Positions 39,101 to 47,289 of a DNA stretch of 64,000 bases are shown one piece after another. The notes below the pieces were generated by a model. It saw nothing but the letters and a program-made list of their open reading frames with translations. It was not told where the DNA came from and did not search any database. Source of the DNA: Nectonema munidae (Eukaryota > Nematomorpha > Nectonematoida > Nectonematidae); contig JAUIRK010000889.1 in NCBI GenBank assembly GCA_030549495.1, forward strand, positions 62,001 to 126,000, written 5' to 3'. The first letter of the stretch is position 1. Every line of letters starts with the position of its first letter. The position numbers and the translations under genes are program-made.

Positions 39101-41969
39101 AGTTCTAGAGCAAGAGATAAACTAGTAAAAAAGTTATCTGTTGTTACGTTTAGTCCCATATTCAAAAAATGTGCCATAACTTTCATGACAACATGCTCTC
39201 CTAAAGGCTTGAATCTGTTATCTTCTTTACCACTGTGTGGAAAGCCATCCACCACATAACCGTTTTTAGAGTCTGAAAAAAAGCCAGAACTTTATTCCAA
39301 ATTTGCCAGGTTTAGCAGGCATATATTGTGCAAACTTGCACCTTGATTTGCAAGATAACAACTGCTCATCAATAGTGCAGAATTCTTTCCAAACATAGCA
39401 TTTCATACAGTTTTGAATAAAAGTTTTCCATACTTCTCTTATCAGACAAAATTTGTCATCCTTTCTTGCCCTTTGTCTGGAGTTTCTATCATCAAAACTC
39501 AGATATTTCATTATCGCTTCAAATTTATTACGACTCATTATTTTTTTAAAAATTTCTTGCCCATAATTCTCACTCCAGAAACTGCTTAGCGGTTCACTCT
39601 TGCCTTTCAAAACACCTCTAACAAAACATAATCCAATAAACGCACTAATTTCATCTAATATCAGATCGAAGTTTTCATTTCCTTTTCTTCTGACTTCTAA
39701 AATGGAATACTTTATTATCTTTTCTAGTATCACGTTACTCATAAGCTCTTTGAAAACGTGTATAGCATCATCAACTCTTGCAAGAAGAAATTTTGATGGA
39801 CCATCTTCTTTCCTCATCAAATTTAGTCTTTGCGTTTTCCTTGAAAAAGTTTTTTTCATCCAACGTGTTTTGTCTTTCGAAACAAACTCCTTTTTTTTGG
39901 TCGAAACTCGAGCAAACTTTTTTACACTGGAAGTACTTGAATTAGTATCAAAACTTGAATCAGATGAAAAACTTTCACTTCCAGTACTTTCATCGCAACT
40001 ATCATCAAAGATTATAAAATCGAGCAGCCATTACCAATGAAAACAAAATTGGAGTGAAAAAAGATTAAAAATTTATTTGAATCAAAAATATTATTTTATG
40101 AAATATATAATATAAATTATTATTAAAAACTATTTATTAAATTAATTATTATAATTTGTAAAGTATAAAAAATAAAAAATGAGTCAAATGACCCACTTTG
40201 GTCGTTGTAGGATACGAGTATCATTTATTGGAAGTCGAACAGGAAAATTTCGAATTTTAAATTATTTTGTAAATAATGCGTGTACATAAAAGTATCGGTT
40301 GAGTTTCAGTAAAAAATAAAACAGATTTATGCTTTAAAAAAATTTTGGTATTTGGTATGGGTCAATTGACCCACTTGGTCTTTCAAGGGCAGTATTCTTC
40401 TTTAAAGGAACGTTTAGTTGGGGGCTAACTCGATTATTTTCACTGTGAGTTTTGGCTGTGGAACAAGCGAATTTCTTTTGACAGCTGTGATTTTCAATGG
40501 ATTTGCAGAAACTTAAGTGCGAATGTATTGGTAAAGAAGTACTTCCTTTGGAAAGAAGTGATTCACGAGTTAGAGGAGTTTTGATTTTGATTGTAACGGG
40601 GAGTTCATGTATCCTAATTAATTTTTGAATTTTACGTTTGACTGCGTTATGAATAGGAGGGGGAGAAAGGGGAATCTTTGGTTCATGAGGTCGTTGTGTT
40701 TCAGTAAAGAGACTTGCTTAGTGCCAATTTGAACTTGAAAAGGTATATATTGTAGTCAATCAAAGTTTCTTACTTTTCCAAATATTAATATTCATACTAA
40801 GAACCAATTTTAAATCCTATTTTCCTATAAAGGCAGATTTGTTATAAATAATGTAGCTGAACTTTGTCTTGAGGTATCAAACCTGGCATATAATTCAATA
40901 GTTTTCAACTTAGGGTGGTCCATCAATTACTTCTATTATGGTTCTTGAGAAAAAAAAATTTATCTTTACTGATTGTAACAAAATTGAAATCTTAAAAAAT
41001 AAGGATTAGGTGAAGATAATCATTTACATGTTACTTAAATTAGATCTTTTTAATTTGCTCATAAGTTCAATTAATATTTATTAAGAATGTGTTGAACCAA
41101 ACCTCATTGAAAATAAGTTTTAAGCTTCATGAGTACTAATTTTCAATTTTTTCTATGAGTAGTTTTTTTATATATATTTAAAGCAGATGATTTTAATTTC
41201 TTGGAACAATTGTCCAAGTGATCCATTGTGATAAGAAACCAGTGTTTTATAATGGACATTTTAACAATATGTTGATTTAAAAAATATATATATATATTCA
41301 TTACTTATTAAAATCTTTTGATATATTAATTATTATGTACATATTATAGCAAATTTTAAAAAAGTATAATGAAATGAGCTATATATTTTTGAACCCCTTG
41401 AGGAATATAAAATTCCATTAAAAAAGAAGGGAACGGATTAGTCTTCAAAATTATCGTCCTCAAAATGTTTAAACGTTTTACCGCTAATTACAAAAGATTT
41501 CACTATTAGATTTTCTCAACTCTTTCTTGTAAGCAAAGTTTTTTACAATTTTGTTACATTTTTCTTTATTTATTTTGAAATTTAATAATAGACTTCTTAA
41601 TATTATCACAAAAATTAATCAAGCTTTCATAATAATAGAAGATAAAGAAAAAGATAGATTCTCATGTTTTATTAATTTTGTTCCTTTTCTTTCATTGATA
41701 AAACTGAAGCTGCTCTTCAAACTTTTACTTTAATGCTTTTTTTAGGGATTCCCGTAAGACGCAATAAATCGGGTTACCTCATGCATCATAAGTTCATTAT
41801 TGTGGATGGACAAACTCTTCTCAACGGCTCTTACAATTGGACAATGAGTGCGACCTTTCACAACAACGAAAACATGATCATAACAGAGCATAGGGAGCAT
41901 GTTCAAGCCTTTTTGCAGGAATTTAATCGCTTGTGGTGCCTATTTTCCCCAAAACACCATAAAAAATGA
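30011..41969 (+). CDS. PLD6: PLD6 / zucchini orthologue, whole gene (3 exons)
   Basis: Known role: outer-mitochondrial-membrane phospholipase D family protein that, as a dimer, cleaves RNA in piRNA biogenesis (cardiolipin hydrolysis is also reported). Exons 30011-30189, 35158-35372 and 41746-41969 join in phase (618 nt, 205 residues; human ~252). Residues 9-28 are a hydrophobic N-terminal anchor, followed by a basic stretch (KKLFFKQK) and the family's LFFP at 43-46. A His/Cys cluster (H54, H56, C58, H59, C61) lies where the family has its zinc-binding insert. The single HKD motif is H145-x-K147-x4-D152 (MHHKFIIVDG) with the conserved NGSYNW after it (G159, S160). The C-terminus ENMIITE and FLQEFNRLW match PLD6. 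The introns, 5.0 and 6.4 kb, are full of mobile elements. It is divergent from WDR33. Very sure of identity. Confidence 0.93.
30345..30610. repeat. Worn copies of the GGGGCGCACA repeat family
   Basis: GAGCCACACATCTTTAAATT followed by TATTGGGGG at 30346-30376, and GGTACACATCTTTAAAATTA plus TTGGGAG at 30839-30865, are degenerate starts of the family seen fully at 31670-31875 and 34820-35064. In PLD6 intron 1. Confidence 0.45.
31670..31875. mobile_element. Non-autonomous element, CAGGGGCGCACA family, direct copy
   Basis: CAGGGTCGCACATCCTTAAA, ATTATTGGGAAGGGGGCGAA, then AAATTAGTGGC, GACTACTTTATATTTTTT, ACTATACTTCCAGC and GCATATCGAATATACACTA, the same blocks as 34820-35064 in reverse. CAGGGGCG ends suggest a hAT-type MITE. 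In PLD6 intron 1. Confidence 0.65.
32338..32412 (+). repeat. Possible tRNA-derived SINE
   Basis: GTGGCATGACAGGTGGATTG resembles an A box region and GGATTCGATTCC a pol III B box (GGTTCGANTCC) with plausible spacing of ~45 bp. No tRNA fold was established. Weak. Confidence 0.3.
32700..33115. mobile_element. Inverted-repeat element carrying a minisatellite
   Basis: Ends GTCGACAGACATTTCGTCCC and (reverse) GTCCTCGGACATTTCGCCCC match at 16 of 20 positions. Between 32880 and 33100 lie about five ~40-bp repeats of the form CTTATGAAAATAATGGGGC with alternating short variable parts. Open frames on both strands here come from the repeat. In PLD6 intron 1. Confidence 0.65.
34110..34372. mobile_element. 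Mariner-like MITE pieces, copy 2
   Basis: The right end, AATGGTCGTTTAATACAGGT then TTCACTGTA, is the reverse complement of the element start at 27206. To its left sits AAGGTGACCGCTAAGGCAGG then TTTGATTGTA, which looks like the end of a second related element, so two may abut near 34290. In PLD6 intron 1. Confidence 0.45.
34820..35064. mobile_element. Non-autonomous element, CAGGGGCGCACA family, inverted copy
   Basis: Inverted relative to 31670-31875, ending GTGCGCCCCTG at 35054-35064. It keeps a block with TCTCCCGTGGTATTTCCAGA that the first copy has lost but 63258-63345 retains. It ends 93 bp before PLD6 exon 2. Confidence 0.65.
35158..35372 (+). CDS. PLD6: PLD6 exon 2 (residues 60-132)
   Basis: Acceptor ATATTTTAG, donor AATG|GTAATT. 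It encodes the first half of the PLD fold: AILLDAKDRGVSVKMIT and the Q-V-K-Q-L-R-K-N-G segment that aligns with IGLLRKAG of human PLD6. Phases 2 in and 1 out fit both neighbours. Confidence 0.92.
35601..36500. repeat. Direct tandem duplication, two ~440-bp copies
   Basis: 35601-36038 and 36063-36500 are nearly identical: I see one substitution early (GCGACAT versus GCGATAT) and one inserted A. The offset is 462-463 bp. Non-coding, in PLD6 intron 2, beginning ~230 bp after exon 2. The few differences imply a recent event. Confidence 0.9.
36529..38235 (-). pseudogene. Unnamed mobile-element protein, copy B
   Basis: PLD6 intron 2, opposite strand. Read in several frames from 38235 down: RNRFCYICGKVTFRGQVSK, GIPMVWREQKD, ENCYFCLTN, a Ser/Asp-rich stretch, KLNDLVRDLALSKE and ARILGSRLKENI (37760-37690), FLDSSLKSFKAVFLN (37520), WLLCGVWN, KEWPPRVELKK, PPLHIKLGLMKNFVKALDD (about 37080), GDYSEEQGERFHQDIKVIEE and NILADYCWCLKRD (36700-36580). 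Cys pairs CYICG and CYFC suggest zinc binding. I know this arrangement as a recurrent hypothetical protein in invertebrate genomes and infer it is mobile because two copies occur here. At least four frame breaks. No terminal repeats found. Confidence 0.75.
37265..37345. repeat. TA-rich microsatellite
   Basis: TA runs and TATATATATTCTAT units interrupt the copy B coding sequence. Confidence 0.75.
38324..40211 (-). mobile_element. piggyBac-type element with broken transposase
   Basis: 1.9 kb in PLD6 intron 2. Ends CCTTTAACGACCAAAAGAGT (38324) and, in reverse, CCTACAACGACCAAAGTGGG (40211) are inverted repeats of ~32 bp. The TTAA target is not clear on either side. The coding region runs about 40030 to 38557: an acidic Ser/Asp-rich N-terminus, EDGPSKFLLARVDDAIHVFK, CTIDEQLL (first catalytic Asp), TTDNFFTSLSLA (second), EVDTSDQMMKFY (third), and a C-terminal cysteine-rich domain CGKCVNLVSEFCSKNICSRC. 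It is broken near 39260 by an extra T in a seven-T run, again near 39050, and by a TAG at 38801-38803. The catalytic Asp residues remain, so the damage is moderate. Confidence 0.9.
40358..40389. repeat. Extra piggyBac-like terminal repeat
   Basis: In reverse it reads CCCTTGAAAGACCAAGTGGG and then TCAATTGACCCA, a second, better CCC-starting end 178 bp outside the presumed right end of the piggyBac element. Either the true end or a separate element. Confidence 0.55.
40400..41740. other. Rest of PLD6 intron 2, no feature seen
   Basis: AT-rich intron. A GC-richer patch at 40400-40700 may be an old repeat or coding remnant but I could not identify it. Confidence 0.45.
41746..41969 (+). CDS. PLD6: PLD6 exon 3 (residues 132-205 and stop)
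   Basis: Acceptor TGCTTTTTTTAG at 41745, entering in phase 1. It contains the whole HKD catalytic motif and ends AAAAAATGA. The frame seen upstream of 41746 is intron. Confidence 0.94.
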
Positions 41970-42487
41970 ATCTACTTCATATATAATTATTTAATCAAGA
42001 AATTCGCTTTGTTAACAGCAATTTCTCATTTAATCATCATCATTGTTTCTATTATTGTGATTATATTATATGGAGAAATATTGAATATATTGAAAAATAT
42101 AGTTAAAAGATGGCAAATGCTTAAATTTTGATTCTTTTAAGATTTCTAGCGGAGAAAAAAATTGAATTTATAGAAAGCAAATACTGCTATTCCCATAAAT
42201 TTAAAAATGCAATTTGAAATGATTTTCAAATGTATTTCCTATGTATTTCCTTCTTTTATCGTCTTTTATAATGATTTCTCTATTCGAATCAAAATACTCA
42301 TACATGATGACTAGTTTGTTTACATTTTTTTCCTTTGTATTTACATTTTATGAATTAACTTCAAATACTGTATGCTTTAGTGTTCTTAAAGTTATATGCT
42401 ATGCTTATATTTAATATATTTATTTTGCAAATTTCTTGTGCAATTTTTTATTTTAAAACAAATCCAATAATTAAAGTTCATATGCTA

Positions 42488-42493
42488 AATAAA
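42488..42493 (+). terminator. Candidate PLD6 poly(A) signal
   Basis: AATAAA 518 bp after the PLD6 stop and 72 bp before the LTR retrotransposon. I see no clear AATAAA nearer the stop. Confidence 0.35.
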
Positions 42494-42565
42494 GTTATAA
42501 CCTTAATTATTCCCCCTTTAAAAAAATTATTGTAGAAGTATTAGACAAACATTTGATTGGAAAAT

Positions 42566-42938
42566 TGTACTATGCAAATTATCTCAAACCCAAACCAATA
42601 TCCAGCATGCAAATAAAGACGCACTGCAAAGCCAAACGAACAGCCAACATGCAAATAAAGACACACACTGCAAAGCCAAACGAACAGCCAACATGCAAAT
42701 AAACCCACACTGCAAACACCCCAAACACACTGCAAAGCCAAACCACCAGCAAGCATTCTAATTACTAAGGAACTCACATCCAAGAAAAGGAAAGCGTCAC
42801 CATGCAAATAATGTGCACGTAAAAGAGCAAAGTGCAATCACCGCTGCATCTCCGTATTCAAATTATGGGCACATTATCTAGTTTGCTGTTTTGTGCAATA
42901 AAGCCTTTAAACTCTTTTTGTTTTCACGGTTTATTACA
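42566..42938 (+). repeat. 5' LTR (373 bp)
   Basis: It begins TGTACTATGCAAAT and ends GGTTTATTACA. It contains about two and a half tandem units of ~43 bp (ATGCAAATAAAGACACACAC type) and five exact ATGCAAAT octamers at about 42572, 42607, 42651, 42692 and 42801. AATAAA at 42897-42902 would be its poly(A) signal. The long antisense frame rich in Cys, Leu and Val is a shadow of these repeats. Confidence 0.93.
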
Positions 42939-42939
42939 A

Positions 42940-42951
42940 TTTATTGCACAA
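42940..42951 (+). promoter_or_regulatory. Presumed primer-binding site, complementary to the LTR
   Basis: TTTATTGCACAA starts two bases after the 5' LTR and is the perfect 12-base reverse complement of TTGTGCAATAAA at 42891-42902 in the LTR. I see no tRNA 3'-end match here. The layout is that of self-priming elements such as Tf1, where the RNA's own 5' end pairs with this site. That the transcript begins near 42891 is inference. Confidence 0.55.
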
Positions 42952-42958
42952 TAATTTT

Positions 42959-43912
42959 ATGGATAATTTCTTAAAGCCTGGTCGTTTTGGCGCAAACATC
43001 GAATCTCCCAACGCTGACAAAGAATGGCAACACTGGCTTAAAACATTCGAAAATTTTCTTCTTGTGTCAAAATTTTCTGATGATAGAAAATTGCTCCTCC
43101 TAGAAAATTACGTCTCTCCAGCAGTTTACCAGTATATCACAGACGCCAAAGATTACCCTGATGCTATTGCAACCCTGAAGAAGCTCTATAGCAAGCCAAA
43201 GAATGAAATATTTTCACGATTCATTTTATCCTCAACAAAGCAAACCCCCGGACAGTCCATTAGCGAATTCTTCCAAAATCTACAAAGAGCTAGCAAAGAC
43301 TGTGACTTCAAAGCTGTTTCTGCTGAACTCTACCGTCAAGAGTATATACGTGATGCATTCATAAGTGGTTTAAACAACAACTACATTAGACAAAGGCTTC
43401 TGGAAAGTGCAACTCTGGATCTCCAACAAGCACATGACGGAGCGAGATCCCTTGAAAACGCTCAAAATAATTCCGAAAAGTATATCCATCCGCACTCCTT
43501 TGCCTCAACAAGCAAAACTCAACCAGAAATCGCAAACCGGAACAGCTCTGACCATTCAGAACCTTTGGCAGCATTGGAGGAAGATGCTTCTGAAAGTGCA
43601 TGGGATAAACTGGCTGCAGCAAAGCTCAAGTGTTACTTTTGTGGTAACAATCGACATAAAACTCGCAACGACTGTCCAGCAAGAGAAACAAAGTGTTTTA
43701 AGTGTGGAAAGTTGGGTCATTTTTCAAGAGTTTGTAGAGGTAAGAGTAAGAACTTATCCTGCACGAATCTCAATGGCTTGACAAAGTCCGTCACAACTGG
43801 ACTTGTGAACATGAACAGAGCAAGCATACTGTTCGACACAGGGTCCTCAACGAACTTCATTAAAGAAAGTTTCGCAAAGAAAATCAAAGTAGCAATACTA
43901 AGCACGAAATAG
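42959..43912 (+). CDS. Gag and start of protease, up to a premature TAG
   Basis: The ATG at 42959 lies seven bases after the presumed primer site; a TTG upstream in frame is not needed. Gag capsid-like sequence includes WQHWLKTFENFLLVSKFSDD. Zinc knuckles: CYFCGNNRHKTRNDC (one residue longer than CX2CX4HX4C) and CFKCGKLGHFSRVC (canonical). The protease active site is ILFDTGSSTNFI. TAG at 43910-43912 falls inside the protease, and the same frame continues without a shift, so I read it as a mutation, not a gag-pol boundary. Confidence 0.9.
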   Translation: MDNFLKPGRFGANIESPNADKEWQHWLKTFENFLLVSKFSDDRKLLLLENYVSPAVYQYITDAKDYPDAIATLKKLYSKPKNEIFSRFILSSTKQTPGQSISEFFQNLQRASKDCDFKAVSAELYRQEYIRDAFISGLNNNYIRQRLLESATLDLQQAHDGARSLENAQNNSEKYIHPHSFASTSKTQPEIANRNSSDHSEPLAALEEDASESAWDKLAAAKLKCYFCGNNRHKTRNDCPARETKCFKCGKLGHFSRVCRGKSKNLSCTNLNGLTKSVTTGLVNMNRASILFDTGSSTNFIKESFAKKIKVAILSTK

Positions 43913-45480
43913 AGGGTGGAACTAGCGAATCTAGCACACACCCAAACATTGGGATTTTGTAAAGCACAACTGGCACTAGAGAATCGGGCCTATGAAGATA
44001 TACGGTTTTTTGTCCTCAAAGATTTGATAGCTGACGTTATCCTTGGCGAAGAGTTTTTTCAATTGCATGAAAGCATAAAAATCAAGTATGGTGGCAAGAA
44101 AACTCCTTTGTCCTTGGGGTCACTAGAAACCATGAAGGTAGAATCTCCCAAACTTTTCCAGAATCTCTCAAAAAAATGTCATCCCATCGCTACGAAATCA
44201 CGACACTATTCTTCGGAAGACGCGAAATTCATAAAGCAACAGATTCAGAGACTTCGCGAAGAGAAAATTATCGAAAAAAGTTCATCGCCATGGAGGGCAC
44301 AAATCGTGGCAACACATGGTGGAGGAAAAGCAAGAATGACGATTGACTACAGCCAAACGGTGAACAAGTTCACCATGTTAGACGCATATCCGCTGCCTAA
44401 AATTCATGATATCGTTAATGAAGTAGCGAAATATTCCTTTTTTACAACTTTAGACCTCAAGTCAGCATATCATCAAGTTCCTCTTCGTCCAGAAGAAAAA
44501 CCATTTACAGCTTTTGAAGGTATGGGAAAGCTGTATCAATTCACTCGAATACCATTTGGACTTACGAACGCTGTTCCTGTTTTTCAAAGAATGATAGACG
44601 ACATAATCTTCAAGTACAAATGTGCTGGTACATTTGCTTACTTAGATAACATTACGGTATGTGGAAATACAATGGAAGAACACAACAGAAACCTGGCTCG
44701 CTTCCTAGAGGCTGCTCAACAATGCAACTTGACCTTTAACAAAGAAAAGTGTGTATTCTCAACGGACTCTTTAAATCTACTTGGATACCACATCAAAAAA
44801 GGAGTCCTCAGTCCAGACACCGAACGCGTTCAACCCTTACTCGATCTTCATCCACCAAGAAGCAAAAGAGAATTACAAAGGGTTATGGGTATGTTCGCTT
44901 ACTATGTGAAGTGGATATAGAACTATTCAGCAAAAGTAAAACCACTTTCACAAACTCGCGACTTCCCACTCGACAAAGCGGCAATCCAAGCTTTCAAAGG
45001 TCTTCAGCAAAATTTAAGTGCAGTTGCCCTATCACCAATCGACGAAAGTATACTGTTCACACTGGAAACAGATGCCTCCCAATTTGCAATAGCGGCAACA
45101 CTAAATCAGCTTGGCAAACCAGTTGCCTTCTTCTCAAGAACACTTCATGGATGTCAAAAAAATCATTCTTCGATAGAAAAGGAAGCTAGCGCCATAATTG
45201 AAGCCGTAAGACATTGGAGTCATTCTTCTTGGACGAAAGTTTACACTCATCACGGATCAAAGATCCATATCTTTTGTATTTGATACAAGGAAGACAAGCA
45301 AGGTTAAAAACAAGAAACTTCTGAACTGGAGAATAGAACTCTCTCAATACGTCTTCGACATCATATACAGACCAGGGGCCCTAAATCAGGGAGCAGACGC
45401 GTTATCCAGGACCTCGTGCGGAGCTATTACGAAAGAAGACTTATTCAACATACACAGCTCGTTCTGTCATCCTGGTATAA
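43913..45480 (+). pseudogene. Pol: protease end, reverse transcriptase, RNase H (broken)
   Basis: In frame with Gag. DVILGEEFF closes the protease. RT blocks are PLPKIHDIV, FFTTLDLKSAYHQVPL, FTRIPFGLTNAVPVFQRMID and AYLDNITVCG. The last should be Y-x-D-D; here the second Asp is Asn, which would disable polymerisation. TAG at 44918-44920 follows YYVKWI. RNase H continues in frame (LFTLETDASQFAIAATLNQL, VAFFSRTLHG, IEKEASAIIEAVRHW), then shifts frame near 45205-45235 to FTLITDQRSISFVFD and LSQYVFDIIYRPG. Confidence 0.9.
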
Positions 45481-45542
45481 CACGTATGGCACATCTTGTT
45501 AAAACTTAGAACCTTCCTTTTTCAATCGAAGATATCAAAAAA

Positions 45543-46460
45543 ATGGCTTCGTCCTGTCCCATTTGCGCAGAAATTAAACCTCGCTTTTTCGAAAGACCAA
45601 GACGTGAACTTATCAAAGCACTAAAACCATGGGATAGATTAAATATCGATTTCAAGGGTCCCCTTCCAACGACTACAAGTAACACTTATATTCTCACAAT
45701 AATAGACGAGTTTAGTCGCTTCCCCTTCGCGTGTGCAGTACCAGACACCAAGGCTGAAACGGTGATAAAATGTTTAGCAAAACTTTTTCAGATATTTGGA
45801 GTGCCGGAATATATTCACACTGATAGAGGCTCTTCCTTCATGTCCGAGAAGCTGCGCGAATTCCTAGTCAGCAAAGGAGTTGCAACTAGTCGTTATCATC
45901 CGCAAGGCAATGCCCAGTGCGAGCGCTACAACAAAACGATTTGGAAGGGAGTCCAATTACGTCTAAAATCCCTGAATCTCGAAACAAAGTACTGGGAAGA
46001 AGTTCTAGATGAAGTATTGGACGCTACTCGTGCTCTTTGTTCTGCTACAAATAAAACTCCACACGAGCGCTTTTTTGGCCATGACAGACGCTCATACTTT
46101 GTCGATCCTTTGCCTTTGTGGATGCTTCAACCAGGACGAGTTTGGTTGAGACGGGCGCCCATTTCAAGCAAAAATGACGGAGTTGTTGAAAGCGTCGACC
46201 TGATTGAATCTAACCCCAACTACGCATACGTACGCTTCCCTAACGGATTCGAAACTACAGTCAATACTAGCGATCTTGCTCCATGTAAAGCTGACGTATC
46301 TAGCAACGACCCCCCAATAACGGAGACAAGTGAAATCTCTGGGTTAGAGAGCACGGCACAAAGAAAGGAAAACAAATTGGAAGATTGTTCCGAAAACGAA
46401 CCTGTCCTGCCCAGGAGAAGCTCTCGAAAACGCCGACCCCCAATTCGTTTCTCACCTTGA
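45543..46460 (+). CDS. Integrase (C-terminal part of Pol)
   Basis: The zinc-binding region spans the upstream TAG (His pair near 45460-45500) and CPICAEIKP here. The catalytic triad is intact: NIDFKGP, IHTDRGSSF and PQGNAQCERYN (Asp, Asp, Glu). The C-terminal DNA-binding part has NPNYAYVRFPNGFETTV, and a basic tail RRSSRKRRPP ends 12 bp before the 3' LTR. The first Met is internal to the original polyprotein and not a true start. Confidence 0.9.
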   Translation: MASSCPICAEIKPRFFERPRRELIKALKPWDRLNIDFKGPLPTTTSNTYILTIIDEFSRFPFACAVPDTKAETVIKCLAKLFQIFGVPEYIHTDRGSSFMSEKLREFLVSKGVATSRYHPQGNAQCERYNKTIWKGVQLRLKSLNLETKYWEEVLDEVLDATRALCSATNKTPHERFFGHDRRSYFVDPLPLWMLQPGRVWLRRAPISSKNDGVVESVDLIESNPNYAYVRFPNGFETTVNTSDLAPCKADVSSNDPPITETSEISGLESTAQRKENKLEDCSENEPVLPRRSSRKRRPPIRFSP

Positions 46461-46471
46461 AGGCGGAAGAT

Positions 46472-46831
46472 TGTACTATGCAAATTATCTCAAACCCAAA
46501 CCAATATCCAGCATGCAAATAAAGACACACACTGCAAAGCCAACATGCAAATAAAGACACACACTGCAAAGCCAAACGAACAGCCAACATGCAAATAAAC
46601 CCACACTGCAAACACCCCAAACACACTGCAAAGCCAAACCAGCAAGCATTCTAATTACTAAGGAACTCACATCCAAGAAAAGGAAAGCGTCACCATGCAA
46701 ATAATGTGCACGTAAAAGAGCAAACTGCAATCACCGCTGCATCTCCGTATTCAAATTATGGGCACATTATCTAGTTTGCTGTTTTGTGCAATAAAGCCTT
46801 TAAACTCTTTTTGTTTTCACGGTTTATTACA
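46472..46831 (+). repeat. 3' LTR (360 bp)
   Basis: Nearly identical to the 5' LTR apart from small indels in the tandem units, hence a young insertion. It also has five ATGCAAAT octamers. A weak purine tract, AAGGCGGAAGA, lies directly before it. Confidence 0.93.
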
Positions 46832-47046
46832 AAAATGTAAGAAGGTTATTCTCTAAATACGGTATAGACAGCATATTTTGTTAAATTGAATTTGACGCTT
46901 AATTTGTTCATGAAGATAGTTTAAGATAACAACTCTCTTTTGTGATTAATGTATAGATGTTCAATCTATTGAGTCGTTGTTGCAATTAATTACATGCTTT
47001 TTGCAACACTATTGCATTTGATTAAATTTGTAATTTACAAAAAATA

Positions 47047-47190
47047 TTTGAAATTATATAGAGTAAAATAAAGGTGAGTGGAAGAAGTAGAAGGAGGCAG
47101 CGTAGAAGATGGAAAGACGGACTGATGGAGCAACTGAAGCAGTTTGGACTGACCAAAGAGGATGCTTCTTATCTGGAATTGTCAATTAAA
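47047..47190 (+). pseudogene. Remnant of a LINE reverse transcriptase C-terminus
   Basis: SGRSRRRQRRRWKDGLMEQL followed by GLTKEDASYL resembles the extreme C-terminus of RTE/CR1-type LINE proteins (basic RRWKDG, then about 10 residues, then EDA). Only this tail is visible. Confidence 0.45.
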
Positions 47191-47289
47191 TTCTGTAAAA
47201 AAATCGTTATATATTGGTTATATAGTAAAAATATTTATATATTTTGGCTTACTTTATTCAATCATATTGAGTATGAAATATTTATTTAA

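Larger units (their letters stand above)
42566..46831 (+). mobile_element. Ty3/gypsy-type LTR retrotransposon, nearly complete
   Basis: 4266 bp with two LTRs (373 and 360 bp) starting TGTACT and ending TTACA, flanked by a 5-bp target duplication AAAAT (42561-42565 and 46832-46836). Internal order: Gag with two zinc knuckles, protease (FDTGSS), reverse transcriptase, RNase H, integrase. PR-RT-RH-IN order defines the Ty3/gypsy group. Gag to RT share one frame; the integrase sits one frame away after a frameshift near 45220. Three TAG stops (43910-43912, 44918-44920, about 45508) and a changed RT motif show it is now inactive. It lies ~600 bp past PLD6, same strand. Confidence 0.95.

Noticed and set aside
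42541-42837. 98-residue minus-strand ORF (and its twins at 46300-46730) rich in Leu, Cys and Val.
   Set aside because: It is the antisense of the LTR tandem repeats; the repeated peptide follows the repeated DNA.
43907-43918. Programmed read-through of TAG between Gag and Pol.
   Set aside because: The TAG lies inside the protease domain, and further TAGs, a frameshift and a changed RT motif follow, so simple decay is more likely.
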